NCBI GenBank assembly: GCA_035638075.1
Contig: DASRAU010000027.1
Location: 1 to 64,000, forward strand
Direction of reading: 5' to 3'
Length of the DNA: 64,000 nt
Origin: DASRAU01 sp035638075
GTDB taxonomy: Bacteria > Acidobacteriota > Polarisedimenticolia > Gp22-AA2
Notes under the pieces: model-generated
Told to the model about the DNA's origin: nothing
The model's input: the letters and a program-made list of their open reading frames with translations, nothing else
Databases searched by the model: none
Made by a program: the position numbers and the translations under genes
In this document: positions 7,847 to 15,682 of the stretch, in pieces
How positions within the stretch are numbered: the first letter of the stretch is position 1
Layout: every line of letters starts with the position of its first letter

Positions 7847-8855
7847 CCCGGCGTCCGTTCCCGGCGCCACGGCCGTTCTCCTTCGCGGCGCGTGCTTCGG
7901 CGCCGGCGCGCACACCCGGGCGCAGCGCCCCTTCGTTGTGCGGCCGTGCCTTGATGAGGATGGCGCCGGGCGCCGCCGCGGCGAGGAGTCCCATCAGGCG
8001 CTTCTCCTCGCGGGCGTCGCCGGCGAAGGCGTAGACCGCCGGCCCCCACGACGACTGTCCGACGCCGCACGCCTTCTTTTCCTTGAGCAGCCGCACCAGC
8101 GGCGCCGCGGCGGGATGGTAGGCCCCGTCCTGCACCGCCGCGAAGCAGCCGCCCACGAGGTCCTGCAACTCCGTCAGGGCGCTCCCGAACGACGGGAGAT
8201 CCCGGCTGACGAGCGCCGGCAGCAGGCGCGTCAGCACGGCGCGCGAGATGCGCTCGACCGTGACCGAAGCCGCCGGGCGCAGGCGCCGGAACGCCGCCTC
8301 CTCCATGTCGCCGCTCACCGTCTCGGCCGATTGCGGGATGGCGATGACGATGCGCCAGTCCTCCGGCACCTCGTGGCGCGCCAGGAGCGGCGGGACCTCG
8401 AATGCCATGCCGCCGCGCACGTGTCCGCCTTCGACGACGAGCCCGCCGGCCTGGAAGAGATGGAACCCCACGCCGGAGCGCTGCGCCCGCCCGGCCAGGG
8501 CGCACAGCCGCGCCACCGGCTGGTCGATGCCGCGCTGCCGCGCGATGCCGGTCGCGAGCGCCAGCGCCATCTGCGTCCCCGAGCCCAGGCCCACGTGCTC
8601 CGGGATCGCTTCCTCGACGATGATGCGCGTCTGCGGCTTCAGCTCGAGGGCTCGGTGCACACGAAGGGCCATCGACTCGATCCGCTCGCGCAGCGGCCCT
8701 TCGACCTCGAGCCCGCGCCCGCGCTCGAGGCGGATCATCAGGCGCGGCTTCGACAGCGCCATGCCCAGGCCGCCGAAGCGGCGCCCGGCGGCATCCTCCG
8801 ACAGGTCGAGGAACCCGAAATGCAGCCGCGCGTGCGCCGTCACCCGGATGCTCAT
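7716..8855 (-). CDS. mptG: Beta-ribofuranosylaminobenzene 5'-phosphate synthase (H4MPT synthesis)
   Basis: 379 residues, GHMP-superfamily. It condenses 4-hydroxybenzoate or p-aminobenzoate with PRPP, the first committed step of H4MPT synthesis. Markers are the N-terminal TAHARLHFGFLDL, the glycine-rich GHMP motif EHVGLGSGTQMALALA near residues 88-103, and VGQSSWGPAVYAF near the end of the domain. Homology ends around residue 320. The last 60 or so residues are Arg/Ser-rich, not family-like, and lie antisense to the CitG-like gene. It is last in the fae operon; its ATG overlaps the DUF447 stop. Confidence 0.9.
   Translation of the reverse strand: MSIRVTAHARLHFGFLDLSEDAAGRRFGGLGMALSKPRLMIRLERGRGLEVEGPLRERIESMALRVHRALELKPQTRIIVEEAIPEHVGLGSGTQMALALATGIARQRGIDQPVARLCALAGRAQRSGVGFHLFQAGGLVVEGGHVRGGMAFEVPPLLARHEVPEDWRIVIAIPQSAETVSGDMEEAAFRRLRPAASVTVERISRAVLTRLLPALVSRDLPSFGSALTELQDLVGGCFAAVQDGAYHPAAAPLVRLLKEKKACGVGQSSWGPAVYAFAGDAREEKRLMGLLAAAAPGAILIKARPHNEGALRPGVRAGAEARAAKENGRGAGNGRRVSGRDRASGRTSERTSRMTHPTPPPSAARRTGSRPRRRRSLQD
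7794..7828. repeat. Imperfect inverted repeat inside the convergent overlap
   Basis: CATCCGGGA (7794..7802) pairs with TCCCGGATG (7820..7828), with two GGACGTCC-like elements between them. The hairpin lies within the coding tails of both convergent genes, where the fhc and fae operons meet. It has no T-tract. A bidirectional termination or RNA-stability role is inferred from position only. Confidence 0.45.
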
Positions 8856-9442
8856 GCGATCTCCCGGCGCGCGGCGCCGCCCACGGCAGCGGCGATGCCG
8901 CCGCGATCGACGAAGGTGCGGACGAAGTCGAAGGCCTCGCGCTCGACGGGGCCGGCGGTCTTCTCCACCAGCGGCTGCAGCCGGTCCAGCTCGGCGCGGA
9001 TGAACGCCGCATCGAGCAGGTGCAGCCGCGTGGCCAGGATGGTCGCTTCGATCACCGCGTGCTGCGCCCGGTTGTAGCCGAGGAAGTCGCGCGCGCGCCC
9101 GGCCGCCACGACCTCGGCGCGGAACAGCGCCCGCTCGGGCCCGAGCTCGCGCGCCGCGACGCGGAACTCGCGCCAGGAGCAGGCCGCCTCGAGGATCGGC
9201 GCCCGCACTCTCTCCGCCGGACGACTCTCTGGCACGAAAGGGCTCAGCGCCGACCGGGCGAAGAGCAGCACGTCGTCGGTGAAATTCACCACCCCTTCCC
9301 CCGTCGCCTCGAGGTTGGCGCAGGTCGCCGCCGTGCGGAACGGCTTCAGGAGGAATCCTTCCCCTTCCGGGATGATTCCCATGGGCGCGCAGTGCGCCTT
9401 TCCCGTCGCATCGACCGTCGTCACCAGGGTTTCGAGTATCAC
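8852..9442 (-). CDS. DUF447 family protein of the H4MPT cluster
   Basis: 196 residues. It belongs to the DUF447 family, a flavin-reductase-like split-barrel family found in methanogens and in bacteria with H4MPT. Typical segments are ILETLVTT, the N-terminal HCAPMGI and CANLEATGEGVVNFTDD. The start is GTG at 9442, overlapping the folB stop (GTGA), and the stop overlaps mptG. The biochemical role is unknown; placement between folB and mptG suggests pterin synthesis or redox handling. Confidence 0.8.
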   Translation of the reverse strand: MILETLVTTVDATGKAHCAPMGIIPEGEGFLLKPFRTAATCANLEATGEGVVNFTDDVLLFARSALSPFVPESRPAERVRAPILEAACSWREFRVAARELGPERALFRAEVVAAGRARDFLGYNRAQHAVIEATILATRLHLLDAAFIRAELDRLQPLVEKTAGPVEREAFDFVRTFVDRGGIAAAVGGAARREIA

Positions 9443-9813
9443 CGGCGGCGCTCCATCTCGATCTCGACGCAGTCGGTGCCCGGCAGGACGTACTTGCGCA
9501 CCCGCACGACAGCGCCGCCGGCCTGCGGGAAGCGCTCGAGCAAGAGGTCGAGCGTGGCGCGCGCCGCCGCTTCCACCAGGTGCCAGGGACGACCCTCGAC
9601 GAGATCGCGCACGCCGTCCGCCACCTGGCGGTAGTCGATGGTGCGGCTCAAATCGCCGCTGCGGCCGGCCGCCTCGAGGTCGGCGAACAGATCGACGTCC
9701 ACCTCGAGCCGCTGCCGCTCGCGCCGCTCCTCCTCGGTGACGCCGATGTGCGCCAGGAGGCGGAGGGCCTTCACGGACAGGCGATCGCGGGCCCCTTCAG
9801 GCGCGCCGCGCAT
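9439..9813 (-). CDS. folB: Dihydroneopterin aldolase-like protein
   Basis: 124 residues, the size of FolB. It cleaves the side chain of 7,8-dihydroneopterin to give 6-hydroxymethyl-dihydropterin, a precursor shared by folate and H4MPT. Recognisable are ALRLLAHIGVTEEER at the N-terminus, TIDYRQVADGV, the HLVEAAA segment and a C-terminal VRVRK. It overlaps the DHPS-like gene by 17 bp and DUF447 by 4 bp. The context argues for service in H4MPT rather than folate synthesis. Confidence 0.85.
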   Translation of the reverse strand: MRGAPEGARDRLSVKALRLLAHIGVTEEERRERQRLEVDVDLFADLEAAGRSGDLSRTIDYRQVADGVRDLVEGRPWHLVEAAARATLDLLLERFPQAGGAVVRVRKYVLPGTDCVEIEMERRR

Positions 9814-11158
9814 GCGGTTCCTCCTCTTCGGTCCACGACAGGTAGCCCCAGTCGAGGGGCTCTCCCTGGATGTATTTCTTGCCCAGCCGCCGGGCGATGT
9901 CCGCCTTCATGAGCTCGCGCCCCAGATAGAACGCGTGCGACGCGTCGTCCTCGACGCCGAGGCTCGGAAAGACCGACCGGACGTCGGTGGTGCGGACGAA
10001 ACGCTCGCTGTTGTAGATGTAGATCGCTTCTCCGTCGGTGTCGATACGGAAATTCCGATCCGTCACCCGCGACTGCAACGCACGCAGCTCCTCTTCGCGC
10101 GGCCGGCGCACCCTGGGGTCGCGCGTCGTCACCAGCCGGCGATCGAAGCCCTTGGCGAGCCGCTGCCGCGTCATGGCATGGTGCATCAGGCGGCGGCCGC
10201 AGTCGAGCTCGCGCACGCTGCCGCGCGCCCACCCGGCGACTTCCGTCGTCAGGGCATACCGGACCCCGACCTCGCTCATGAAGCCGCAGAGCAGCGCGTG
10301 CACCCCGGTCGAATCGGCCTCGGTCAGCTCGCTCAGGTTCCCCACCCCCATCAGCAGGTCGGTGTCCGGGAGGGCTTTGCGCGCCTCGGCGAAACGCACG
10401 AGCGAGGCGGCGAACCCGAACGGAATCGGCTCGAGGATGGCGTCGGCCAGGACCTTCTTTGAGCCCTGCTCGCGCGCCGCCGCCACGTTGCGCACGAGCG
10501 ACGAAATCCCCTGTCCGGGGTCCGGCAGGATGACCGGCACGGCGTGGAGGCGCCCCGCGAGGTGGAGATTGCGCCCGTCGAGGCTCAGGAGCAGCTCCGC
10601 CCCGCCGTCGTCCCCCGAGAGCGCCTCGCGCTCGTCGAAGGTGTCGATGCTGACCCGATGCCCCTCCGCGATGAGGCGCCGCACCAGCCCGCCGAGATCG
10701 GGGTGCGGCCGCTCGGGCGAGCAGCCGAGGTCGATGATGTCGGCGCCGTCCTGACGGTGCCGCTCCGCCAGCGCCAGGATGTCGCGCTCCTGAAGCGACG
10801 AGACGTCGTTGATCTCCGCCAGGATGGTCAGGTCGTGGGGGCCCTGCGGGTCGTACGCCTGCGCCTCCCCTCCGAGGAACTCCGGCAGGTCGCGCACGTC
10901 CTTCGGACCCTTGACCACCGGCACCCCGAAGTGCGCCGCCAACGCCGCGGTATCGGCCTGGCAGAGCCCGGGCAGGACGATGCGCGCCACCGGTTCGGGC
11001 TTGAGCGTGTTGCGGATGTAGTCGGTCGTCATCAGGGCCGCGACCTTGATCCGCAGCGCCGCGACTTTGTGGGAGGCACCCCCCATCGACGCGAGGGTCT
11101 CCTCGAGGGCCGGCCGGGCGAGCTGCCCGGTGACGAAGAGGACGCCGCTCAGAGCCAC
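9797..11158 (-). CDS. Dihydropteroate synthase-like protein with DUF6513-type N-terminus
   Basis: 453 residues from a GTG at 11158, which sits in the last codons of the SDR gene and gives the family start ALSGVLFVTGQLA. An N-terminal domain (about 1-130) is followed by a pterin-binding TIM barrel (about 145-330) with ILAEINDVS, GADIIDLGC and VSIDTFDE. A further domain of about 120 residues contains YIYNSERFVRTTDV. It probably joins the pterin to the ribofuranosylaminobenzene moiety, the DHPS-like step of H4MPT synthesis. The longer open frame upstream only shadows the SDR gene. Family is firm; substrate is inferred from context. Confidence 0.85.
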   Translation of the reverse strand: MALSGVLFVTGQLARPALEETLASMGGASHKVAALRIKVAALMTTDYIRNTLKPEPVARIVLPGLCQADTAALAAHFGVPVVKGPKDVRDLPEFLGGEAQAYDPQGPHDLTILAEINDVSSLQERDILALAERHRQDGADIIDLGCSPERPHPDLGGLVRRLIAEGHRVSIDTFDEREALSGDDGGAELLLSLDGRNLHLAGRLHAVPVILPDPGQGISSLVRNVAAAREQGSKKVLADAILEPIPFGFAASLVRFAEARKALPDTDLLMGVGNLSELTEADSTGVHALLCGFMSEVGVRYALTTEVAGWARGSVRELDCGRRLMHHAMTRQRLAKGFDRRLVTTRDPRVRRPREEELRALQSRVTDRNFRIDTDGEAIYIYNSERFVRTTDVRSVFPSLGVEDDASHAFYLGRELMKADIARRLGKKYIQGEPLDWGYLSWTEEEEPHARRA

Positions 11159-11895
11159 AGTCCGCCGTGCACCGTCAGGATCGCCCCGGACACGTACGCC
11201 GCCTTGTCCGAGACCAGGAAGGAAACCGCCTCGGCGACGTCCTCCGGCCGCCCGAAACGGCCGAGCGGGATGAGGGAGCGCCAGCGCTCGGCCTCGTCCT
11301 TGTCCCACGTCTCGTAGGCCTCGGTCTCGATGAAGCCGGGCGAGACGGCGTTGACCCGGATGCCGTGCGCTCCCTCGGTGCGCGCCAGGGTGCGGGTCAT
11401 CATCATCAGGCCGGTCTTGGCGACGAAGTAGGCGGGCGCGTCGTGCGTCATGCCGGGCGAGACGTCGGCGTTCAACGCCCCGATGTTGACGATGACGCCG
11501 CGCCGCCGCTCGCGCATCGACGGCAGCGCTTCGCGGCTGCACCAGAAGGCGCTGCCGAGGTTTCCGTCCACGATGAAGCGCCAGTCGGAATCGCTGGTCT
11601 CGACGAACGACCGCTCGAGCCACGGGCCGGCGTTGTTGACCAGCACGTCGAGCGGCCCGACGGCGGACTGCGCCGCTCGCACGAGGCGCCGGCATTCGTC
11701 CGGCTCGCTGACGTCGGCGCGGACCGCGTGCGCCACACCGCCGGCCGCCTGGATTTCCTCGAGGGCGGCGCGCGCGCCGGTGTCGCTGGCGTGGTTGAGG
11801 ACCACCACGAAGCCGTCCCTGGCCAGACGCAGGGCGATGGCGCGGCCGATGCCGCGCGTGCTCCCCGTCACCAGGGCCGTGCGCGCTTCAGCCAT
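11149..11895 (-). CDS. Short-chain dehydrogenase/reductase, candidate pterin reductase
   Basis: 248 residues, classical SDR fold: TGSTRGIG (10-17) for the dinucleotide, NNAG (87-90), and YFVAK (Tyr156, Lys160). The usual catalytic Ser 13 residues before Tyr is Ala143, with Asp144 next to it. Pteridine reductase PTR1 has Asp at the Ser position. Lying between the DHPS-like and ATP-grasp genes, it may reduce dihydromethanopterin or another pterin; that is inference. GAGGAA 10 nt upstream supports the ATG. It overlaps the DHPS-like gene by 10 bp. Confidence 0.8.
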   Translation of the reverse strand: MAEARTALVTGSTRGIGRAIALRLARDGFVVVLNHASDTGARAALEEIQAAGGVAHAVRADVSEPDECRRLVRAAQSAVGPLDVLVNNAGPWLERSFVETSDSDWRFIVDGNLGSAFWCSREALPSMRERRRGVIVNIGALNADVSPGMTHDAPAYFVAKTGLMMMTRTLARTEGAHGIRVNAVSPGFIETEAYETWDKDEAERWRSLIPLGRFGRPEDVAEAVSFLVSDKAAYVSGAILTVHGGLWL

Positions 11896-11942
11896 GGAGT
11901 CGCATTCCTCGAAAAGGTGGGACGTCCAAGACTATCACGCAG

Positions 11943-13184
11943 CTATTGGGCGACTGAGCGGAAGAGCGGGCGCACCTCGCGTTCTCTCTCCCGGAGCGCG
12001 GCCAGGCAGGCGTCGCGCCCCGGGGCCTCGACGATCAGGGTGCAGAGCGGTTGCCCCGCCTCGAAGCGCTCGCCGCGATGCGGGCGATCGCGCACGCCGA
12101 GCGGCTCGAGCACGCCGGGATCCGGCGCCTCGACGGCTCCCTCGGCGTAGAGAATGGACTTCCCCATCCAGTCCATTTTCGGATCCCTCGTCCTGCTCCG
12201 GTGGCGCAGCGAGAATGGCCCCGGGGGCAGCACCCAGCCATTGAGAGCCATGAGGTGCAGCTCGAAAAACGGCGCGCCGGCCAGCGTCTCGAGGATCTCC
12301 ATCGACGCGGTGAAGCGCGGGTTCACCTCGAGAAAGGCCGGGCCATCCGCCGTCAGGATGTAGTCGAGCCCGTTGAGCCCGCGCAGGCCGAAGCGCGCCG
12401 TCACCACGGCGGCGGCGCGCTCGAGCGTGGCCAGTTCTGAGGGCGGGATCAGCGTCTGGATGGGCGCCGCGATGTTCCCCGCATAGCGGAAAGGATCACC
12501 GATGAGCTGCTCCGTCGCTCCGAGAAGCCGCGCCTCGCGACCGTTCGCAATGAAAGCGACCGACCCCGGCACCCCGTCGAGGCGCTCCTGGAGGTCCTCC
12601 CCCGGACCACGCGGCTCCCCGGGCGCAGCCGCACGCACGCCGCGGCCGCCGGCCGTGCGGCGGCGCTTGAAGAGCCAGCGCCTCCCATCGCGCGGCGCCG
12701 CGTCGTGCCCCGGCATCGCCGGATGCCGCAGGCCCGCGCCGTGCAGCGCCGCGAACAAGCTCTTCGTGTTCCGGACGGCCGCCACCGCCGCCGGTTCATT
12801 GCCCAGAAGCGTGGCGGAGCGTCCCAGGCGGCGCAGGAGCCCCGGCCGGTTCTCGAGGCCGCCGGTCCAGGCGAGACCGCCCCAGGTCGCTCCTTCAGAC
12901 CCGAGCCGGATCAGGGCGCGGCCGAGCCCGGCGGTCGTCCGGGGCAGGCCGAGGTCCCGCGCGATCGCCACGGGCGTGACCCGCGCGTTCGAAGCGAGAT
13001 CGTGATCTCCAAAGTAATCGACCGCCAGGATCCCGCCCGGGAAGCGGCTTCGGGCAAGGAGGCTTTCAAGCGCGGAGCGGGCCAGAGCGCGGACGCTGGC
13101 TCCGGCGAGGAGCAAACGCGGAGACGGCACCAGGCGGAGTCGATTGGGCCTCTGGACGGGCCGGGCCTGTCGGTCCCGGGTCAC
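11943..13184 (-). CDS. ATP-grasp protein of the H4MPT cluster (COG2232-like)
   Basis: 413 residues. The N-terminal Rossmann-like part (about 20-130) has LLLAGASVRALARSA and VDYFGDHD. The ATP-grasp part includes WLFKRRRTAGGRGV, the LQERLDG hinge and YILTADGPAFLEVNPRFTASME. Homologues of this kind are regularly found in H4MPT gene clusters; the ligation they catalyse is unproven. It differs clearly from the RimK-type protein at 6045. The start is GTG at 13184, overlapping the mtdB stop (GTGA). Low-complexity Arg-rich sequence at the N-terminus makes the exact start uncertain. Confidence 0.78.
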   Translation of the reverse strand: MTRDRQARPVQRPNRLRLVPSPRLLLAGASVRALARSALESLLARSRFPGGILAVDYFGDHDLASNARVTPVAIARDLGLPRTTAGLGRALIRLGSEGATWGGLAWTGGLENRPGLLRRLGRSATLLGNEPAAVAAVRNTKSLFAALHGAGLRHPAMPGHDAAPRDGRRWLFKRRRTAGGRGVRAAAPGEPRGPGEDLQERLDGVPGSVAFIANGREARLLGATEQLIGDPFRYAGNIAAPIQTLIPPSELATLERAAAVVTARFGLRGLNGLDYILTADGPAFLEVNPRFTASMEILETLAGAPFFELHLMALNGWVLPPGPFSLRHRSRTRDPKMDWMGKSILYAEGAVEAPDPGVLEPLGVRDRPHRGERFEAGQPLCTLIVEAPGRDACLAALREREREVRPLFRSVAQ

Positions 13185-14077
13185 GCCCCGGCGAGGAGCT
13201 CGGCCGCCCGCGCTCCGGAGGCGGCGGCATCGATCAGAAGCGGTTTCTCGGAGGTGGCGAGGTCGCGCAGGAGCGACGCTTCGATCTTCGACTTCAACCC
13301 GCCGACGGCGAGCGCTCCGAGCCCGAAGATTCCGGGAGCCAGCTCGCGGTCGTCGTCCTTCGCTTCGAGCCCCTCGAAGCCCGAGGGCGGGACGGCGTTC
13401 ACATCGGCCAGGATCTTCGGCCCGCGCAGGGCGGACACCCGCGCGGACGTCAGGAAGCGAACCCCGGCTGCGCCGGTGGCGAGCACGATGTCGGCCTCGG
13501 CCGCGAGGTTTTCCGTTTCCTTCCCGCCCGGCGTGGCCCGCGGCTCGGCCGCGCCGCCGAACAGCTCCTTCACCTCGCGCGCCGCCGCTTCCGCCCGCGC
13601 CGTCGTGCGCGACCCGAGGAGCACGCGGGCCCCCGCGGCGGCGGCGAGCCCGGCGGCCGCCCGGCCGACACCGCCCGTGCCTCCGAGCACCGCGACCGTC
13701 CGGCCGGAGAGCCCGCCGATCCCGCGGCGCTTGGAGATCGCGGCGACCTTCGCGAGCAGCGCCGCGGCGGTCGTGTAGCCGCCCTTCGGGTCGATCATCA
13801 GCTGGATGCGGAAGGGATCGAACAGGGCGGAGCGGGCGGCGCGGAAGGTCGCCTCGGCCTTCGACACGTCGGCGGTGGTGACGAACAACGCGGACGCGGG
13901 CGCCCCCTTCGGGCCGCGCGCGAACATCAGGTCCTGCGTCAGCCCCTTCGCATCCTCCGGCTCGACCCCGGGGTACAGGTGCACCGCGTCGAACCCGGCG
14001 TCATGCGCCAGGGCGACGTCGAACGGGCTGACGTGCCGTTCGGCCGCGACGATGAAGAGGAGGCGCCTGGATGGCAA
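13181..14077 (-). CDS. mtdB: Methylene-tetrahydromethanopterin dehydrogenase
   Basis: 298 residues. It oxidises methylene-H4MPT to methenyl-H4MPT with NAD(P)+. Family segments are the N-terminal FIVAAERHVSPFDVALAHDAG, PFRIQLMIDPKGGYTTAAA, and the nucleotide site VLGGTGGVGRA near residue 130. A TTG start at 14077 is preceded by GGAGGG at good spacing. It is second in the operon after fae (105 bp downstream). Cofactor preference (NAD versus NADP, MtdB versus MtdA type) cannot be decided by eye. Confidence 0.92.
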   Translation of the reverse strand: MPSRRLLFIVAAERHVSPFDVALAHDAGFDAVHLYPGVEPEDAKGLTQDLMFARGPKGAPASALFVTTADVSKAEATFRAARSALFDPFRIQLMIDPKGGYTTAAALLAKVAAISKRRGIGGLSGRTVAVLGGTGGVGRAAAGLAAAAGARVLLGSRTTARAEAAAREVKELFGGAAEPRATPGGKETENLAAEADIVLATGAAGVRFLTSARVSALRGPKILADVNAVPPSGFEGLEAKDDDRELAPGIFGLGALAVGGLKSKIEASLLRDLATSEKPLLIDAAASGARAAELLAGA

Positions 14078-14138
14078 CGAACCCTCCGTCCCCTCCGGCG
14101 AAGCCGATGTGACGGTCCGAATCCCATGGCCTCGGAAC

Positions 14139-14154
14139 CCGGCGGCTCCGCCGG
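14139..14154 (-). repeat. Short GC hairpin between fae and mtdB
   Basis: CCGGCG (14139..14144) and CGCCGG (14149..14154) around a 4-nt loop in the 105-bp gap between fae and mtdB. It has no T-tract. It could partly attenuate or process the transcript, allowing more Fae than MtdB; this is inferred only. Confidence 0.25.
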
Positions 14155-14182
14155 AGGCGGCGGAATCAGTGAAGCGAGACGA

Positions 14183-14677
14183 TCAGGCGAACGGGTGCTT
14201 CGCCTTGTCCTTGCGCTCGGTGACCGTCGCAACACTCGGCTCGCTGCGCATGGCGCGTGCGATCGATTCCTTCGTCGCCTTGTAGTTGTAGTCGAAGATC
14301 TTCTTGTTATCCTTCGCGTCCCAGTGGATGAAGACGCCGACGATGCAGACGAGGTTCTCGGCCTCGGCCTGCGGGATGACACCCTCCGCGACCGAGTCGG
14401 CCACCGCCTTGGCGACCGCCATCTGCGCCGGTCCGAACATCTGCACCGCCTGGGCCGCGCCCTTCATGGTGACCTTGTTCATCATGATCGTCGCCGGCTT
14501 CGGCATCAGGTTCGGCTCGAGCACGGCCAGAAGCGCGGTGTGCCCGGCGTTCTGGTTGACGAGAGCATTCGCGAACGCCGTGCCGACCGGTCCGTTCTTC
14601 GGGCCGATGAGCAGGTCGATGTGGGCCACTTCGTTCCCCTCGCCGACGAGGGACTCGCCGATCAGGATGTCCTTCAT
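14183..14677 (-). CDS. fae: Formaldehyde-activating enzyme
   Basis: 164 residues, closely resembling the characterised methylotroph enzyme. It catalyses condensation of formaldehyde with H4MPT to methylene-H4MPT. Visible are VGEGNEVAHIDLLIGP with His19 at the catalytic-histidine position, KPATIMMNKVT, AVQMFGPAQ, VGVFIHWDA and the C-terminal KHPFA. Purine-rich AAAGGAGAG precedes the ATG. It leads the reverse operon and has a well-formed promoter. Its presence makes formaldehyde, not only formate, a probable entry point. Confidence 0.96.
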   Translation of the reverse strand: MKDILIGESLVGEGNEVAHIDLLIGPKNGPVGTAFANALVNQNAGHTALLAVLEPNLMPKPATIMMNKVTMKGAAQAVQMFGPAQMAVAKAVADSVAEGVIPQAEAENLVCIVGVFIHWDAKDNKKIFDYNYKATKESIARAMRSEPSVATVTERKDKAKHPFA

Positions 14678-14747
14678 GACAGGCTCTCCTTTGCGAACCG
14701 GGTGCGTTGCATGAAACGCCGATCGATCTCTTCGGGAATCGTCGAAG

Positions 14748-14777
14748 GATCTAGCACGCTTTTTCGCGCCCGGTCAA
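14748..14777 (-). promoter_or_regulatory. Sigma70-like promoter of the fae-mtdB operon
   Basis: On the minus strand TTGACC (14777..14772), an 18 bp spacer and TAGATC (14753..14748), with an extended TGC before the -10. The -35 box touches the ATG at 14777, one of two possible mfnB starts on the other strand. A leader of about 65 nt precedes fae. Confidence 0.55.
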
Positions 14778-14845
14778 TGGACGCGCAGAGCGCCACCGCG
14801 GATCCGCGGGGTCGCTCCGCCGGCGCGCGGCGACACTCCGCGAAT

Positions 14846-15682
14846 GTGCGCCGGGCGCCGCTCCTGCTCGCGAGCGTGGCCGACGCCGCCGAGGCGGTCG
14901 CGGCGCTTCAGGCCGGGGCCGCGGTCATCGACCTGAAGGACCCGGGGGCCGGACCGCTCGGCCCCTGCCGGCCCGCCGTTCTCCGTGCGGCGTTCCTGGC
15001 CTGTCGGAGCCTCGATCCCGGGCGCCCGATGAGCGTCGCCGCCGGCCCGGCCCTCTCCGCGGACGCGACGCGGATCGTCGCCGCGGCCGCCCGGTTCGGT
15101 TCCACCTTCGTCAAGGTCGGGCTCGAGGGGCTGGCGAGCCCGGACGAGTCCTTGAAGGCGCTGCGGCGCGTGGTGGCGGCGGCGAAAAGATCCCGGCCGG
15201 ACGTGCGGGTGATCGCCGCGACGTACGCCGACGCCGCCGGCGTGGCGGCCCTCCCCGCCTCTCTCCTGCCGGAGGTCGCGGCCCGGGCCGGATGCGACGG
15301 CTGCCTCCTCGACACCGCGGTGAAGGATGGCCGCACGCTGCTCGACCATGCGCGTCCCTCCGGGCTCGCCCGGTTCGCCGCCGACTGCCGGCGCCGGCGA
15401 TTGCTCTGCGCCCTCGCCGGCTCGCTGCGGGCCGATCAGCTCGGAGCGCTGGCGGCGGTGGGCGCCGATCTCATCGGCGCGCGCGGCGCGCTGTGCGAGG
15501 GGGGACGCGGCGGAAGGCTCGTCCCCGCGCGGGTGCGGGCGTTCGCCGCGGCGCTCGAGGCGGCGGGAAGCCGGCGCGACCGTCGATCACCTGCACCGGG
15601 AGGCGTTCGGGGAGGAGCACCGGGAAAAGCGGATCCACCACGCCGCGCCGGGCCAGGCGCCGCGCCGGCCTCGACCCGCTGA
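14846..15682 (+). CDS. mfnB: (5-formylfuran-3-yl)methyl phosphate synthase (methanofuran synthesis)
   Basis: 278 residues from GTG 14846; an ATG at 14777 would add 23 residues but abuts the fae promoter. It makes the furan precursor of methanofuran from two glyceraldehyde-3-phosphate molecules. Family features are LLLASVADAAEA at the start, the lysine in VIDLKDPGAGPLG (equivalent to Lys27 of the Methanocaldococcus enzyme) and the lysine in DTAVKDGRTLLDH (equivalent to Lys155). Family similarity ends near base 15578. The remaining tail lies antisense to mfnE over a total overlap of 212 bp. It is the only MFR gene on the plus strand. Confidence 0.87.
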   Translation: MRRAPLLLASVADAAEAVAALQAGAAVIDLKDPGAGPLGPCRPAVLRAAFLACRSLDPGRPMSVAAGPALSADATRIVAAAARFGSTFVKVGLEGLASPDESLKALRRVVAAAKRSRPDVRVIAATYADAAGVAALPASLLPEVAARAGCDGCLLDTAVKDGRTLLDHARPSGLARFAADCRRRRLLCALAGSLRADQLGALAAVGADLIGARGALCEGGRGGRLVPARVRAFAAALEAAGSRRDRRSPAPGGVRGGAPGKADPPRRAGPGAAPASTR

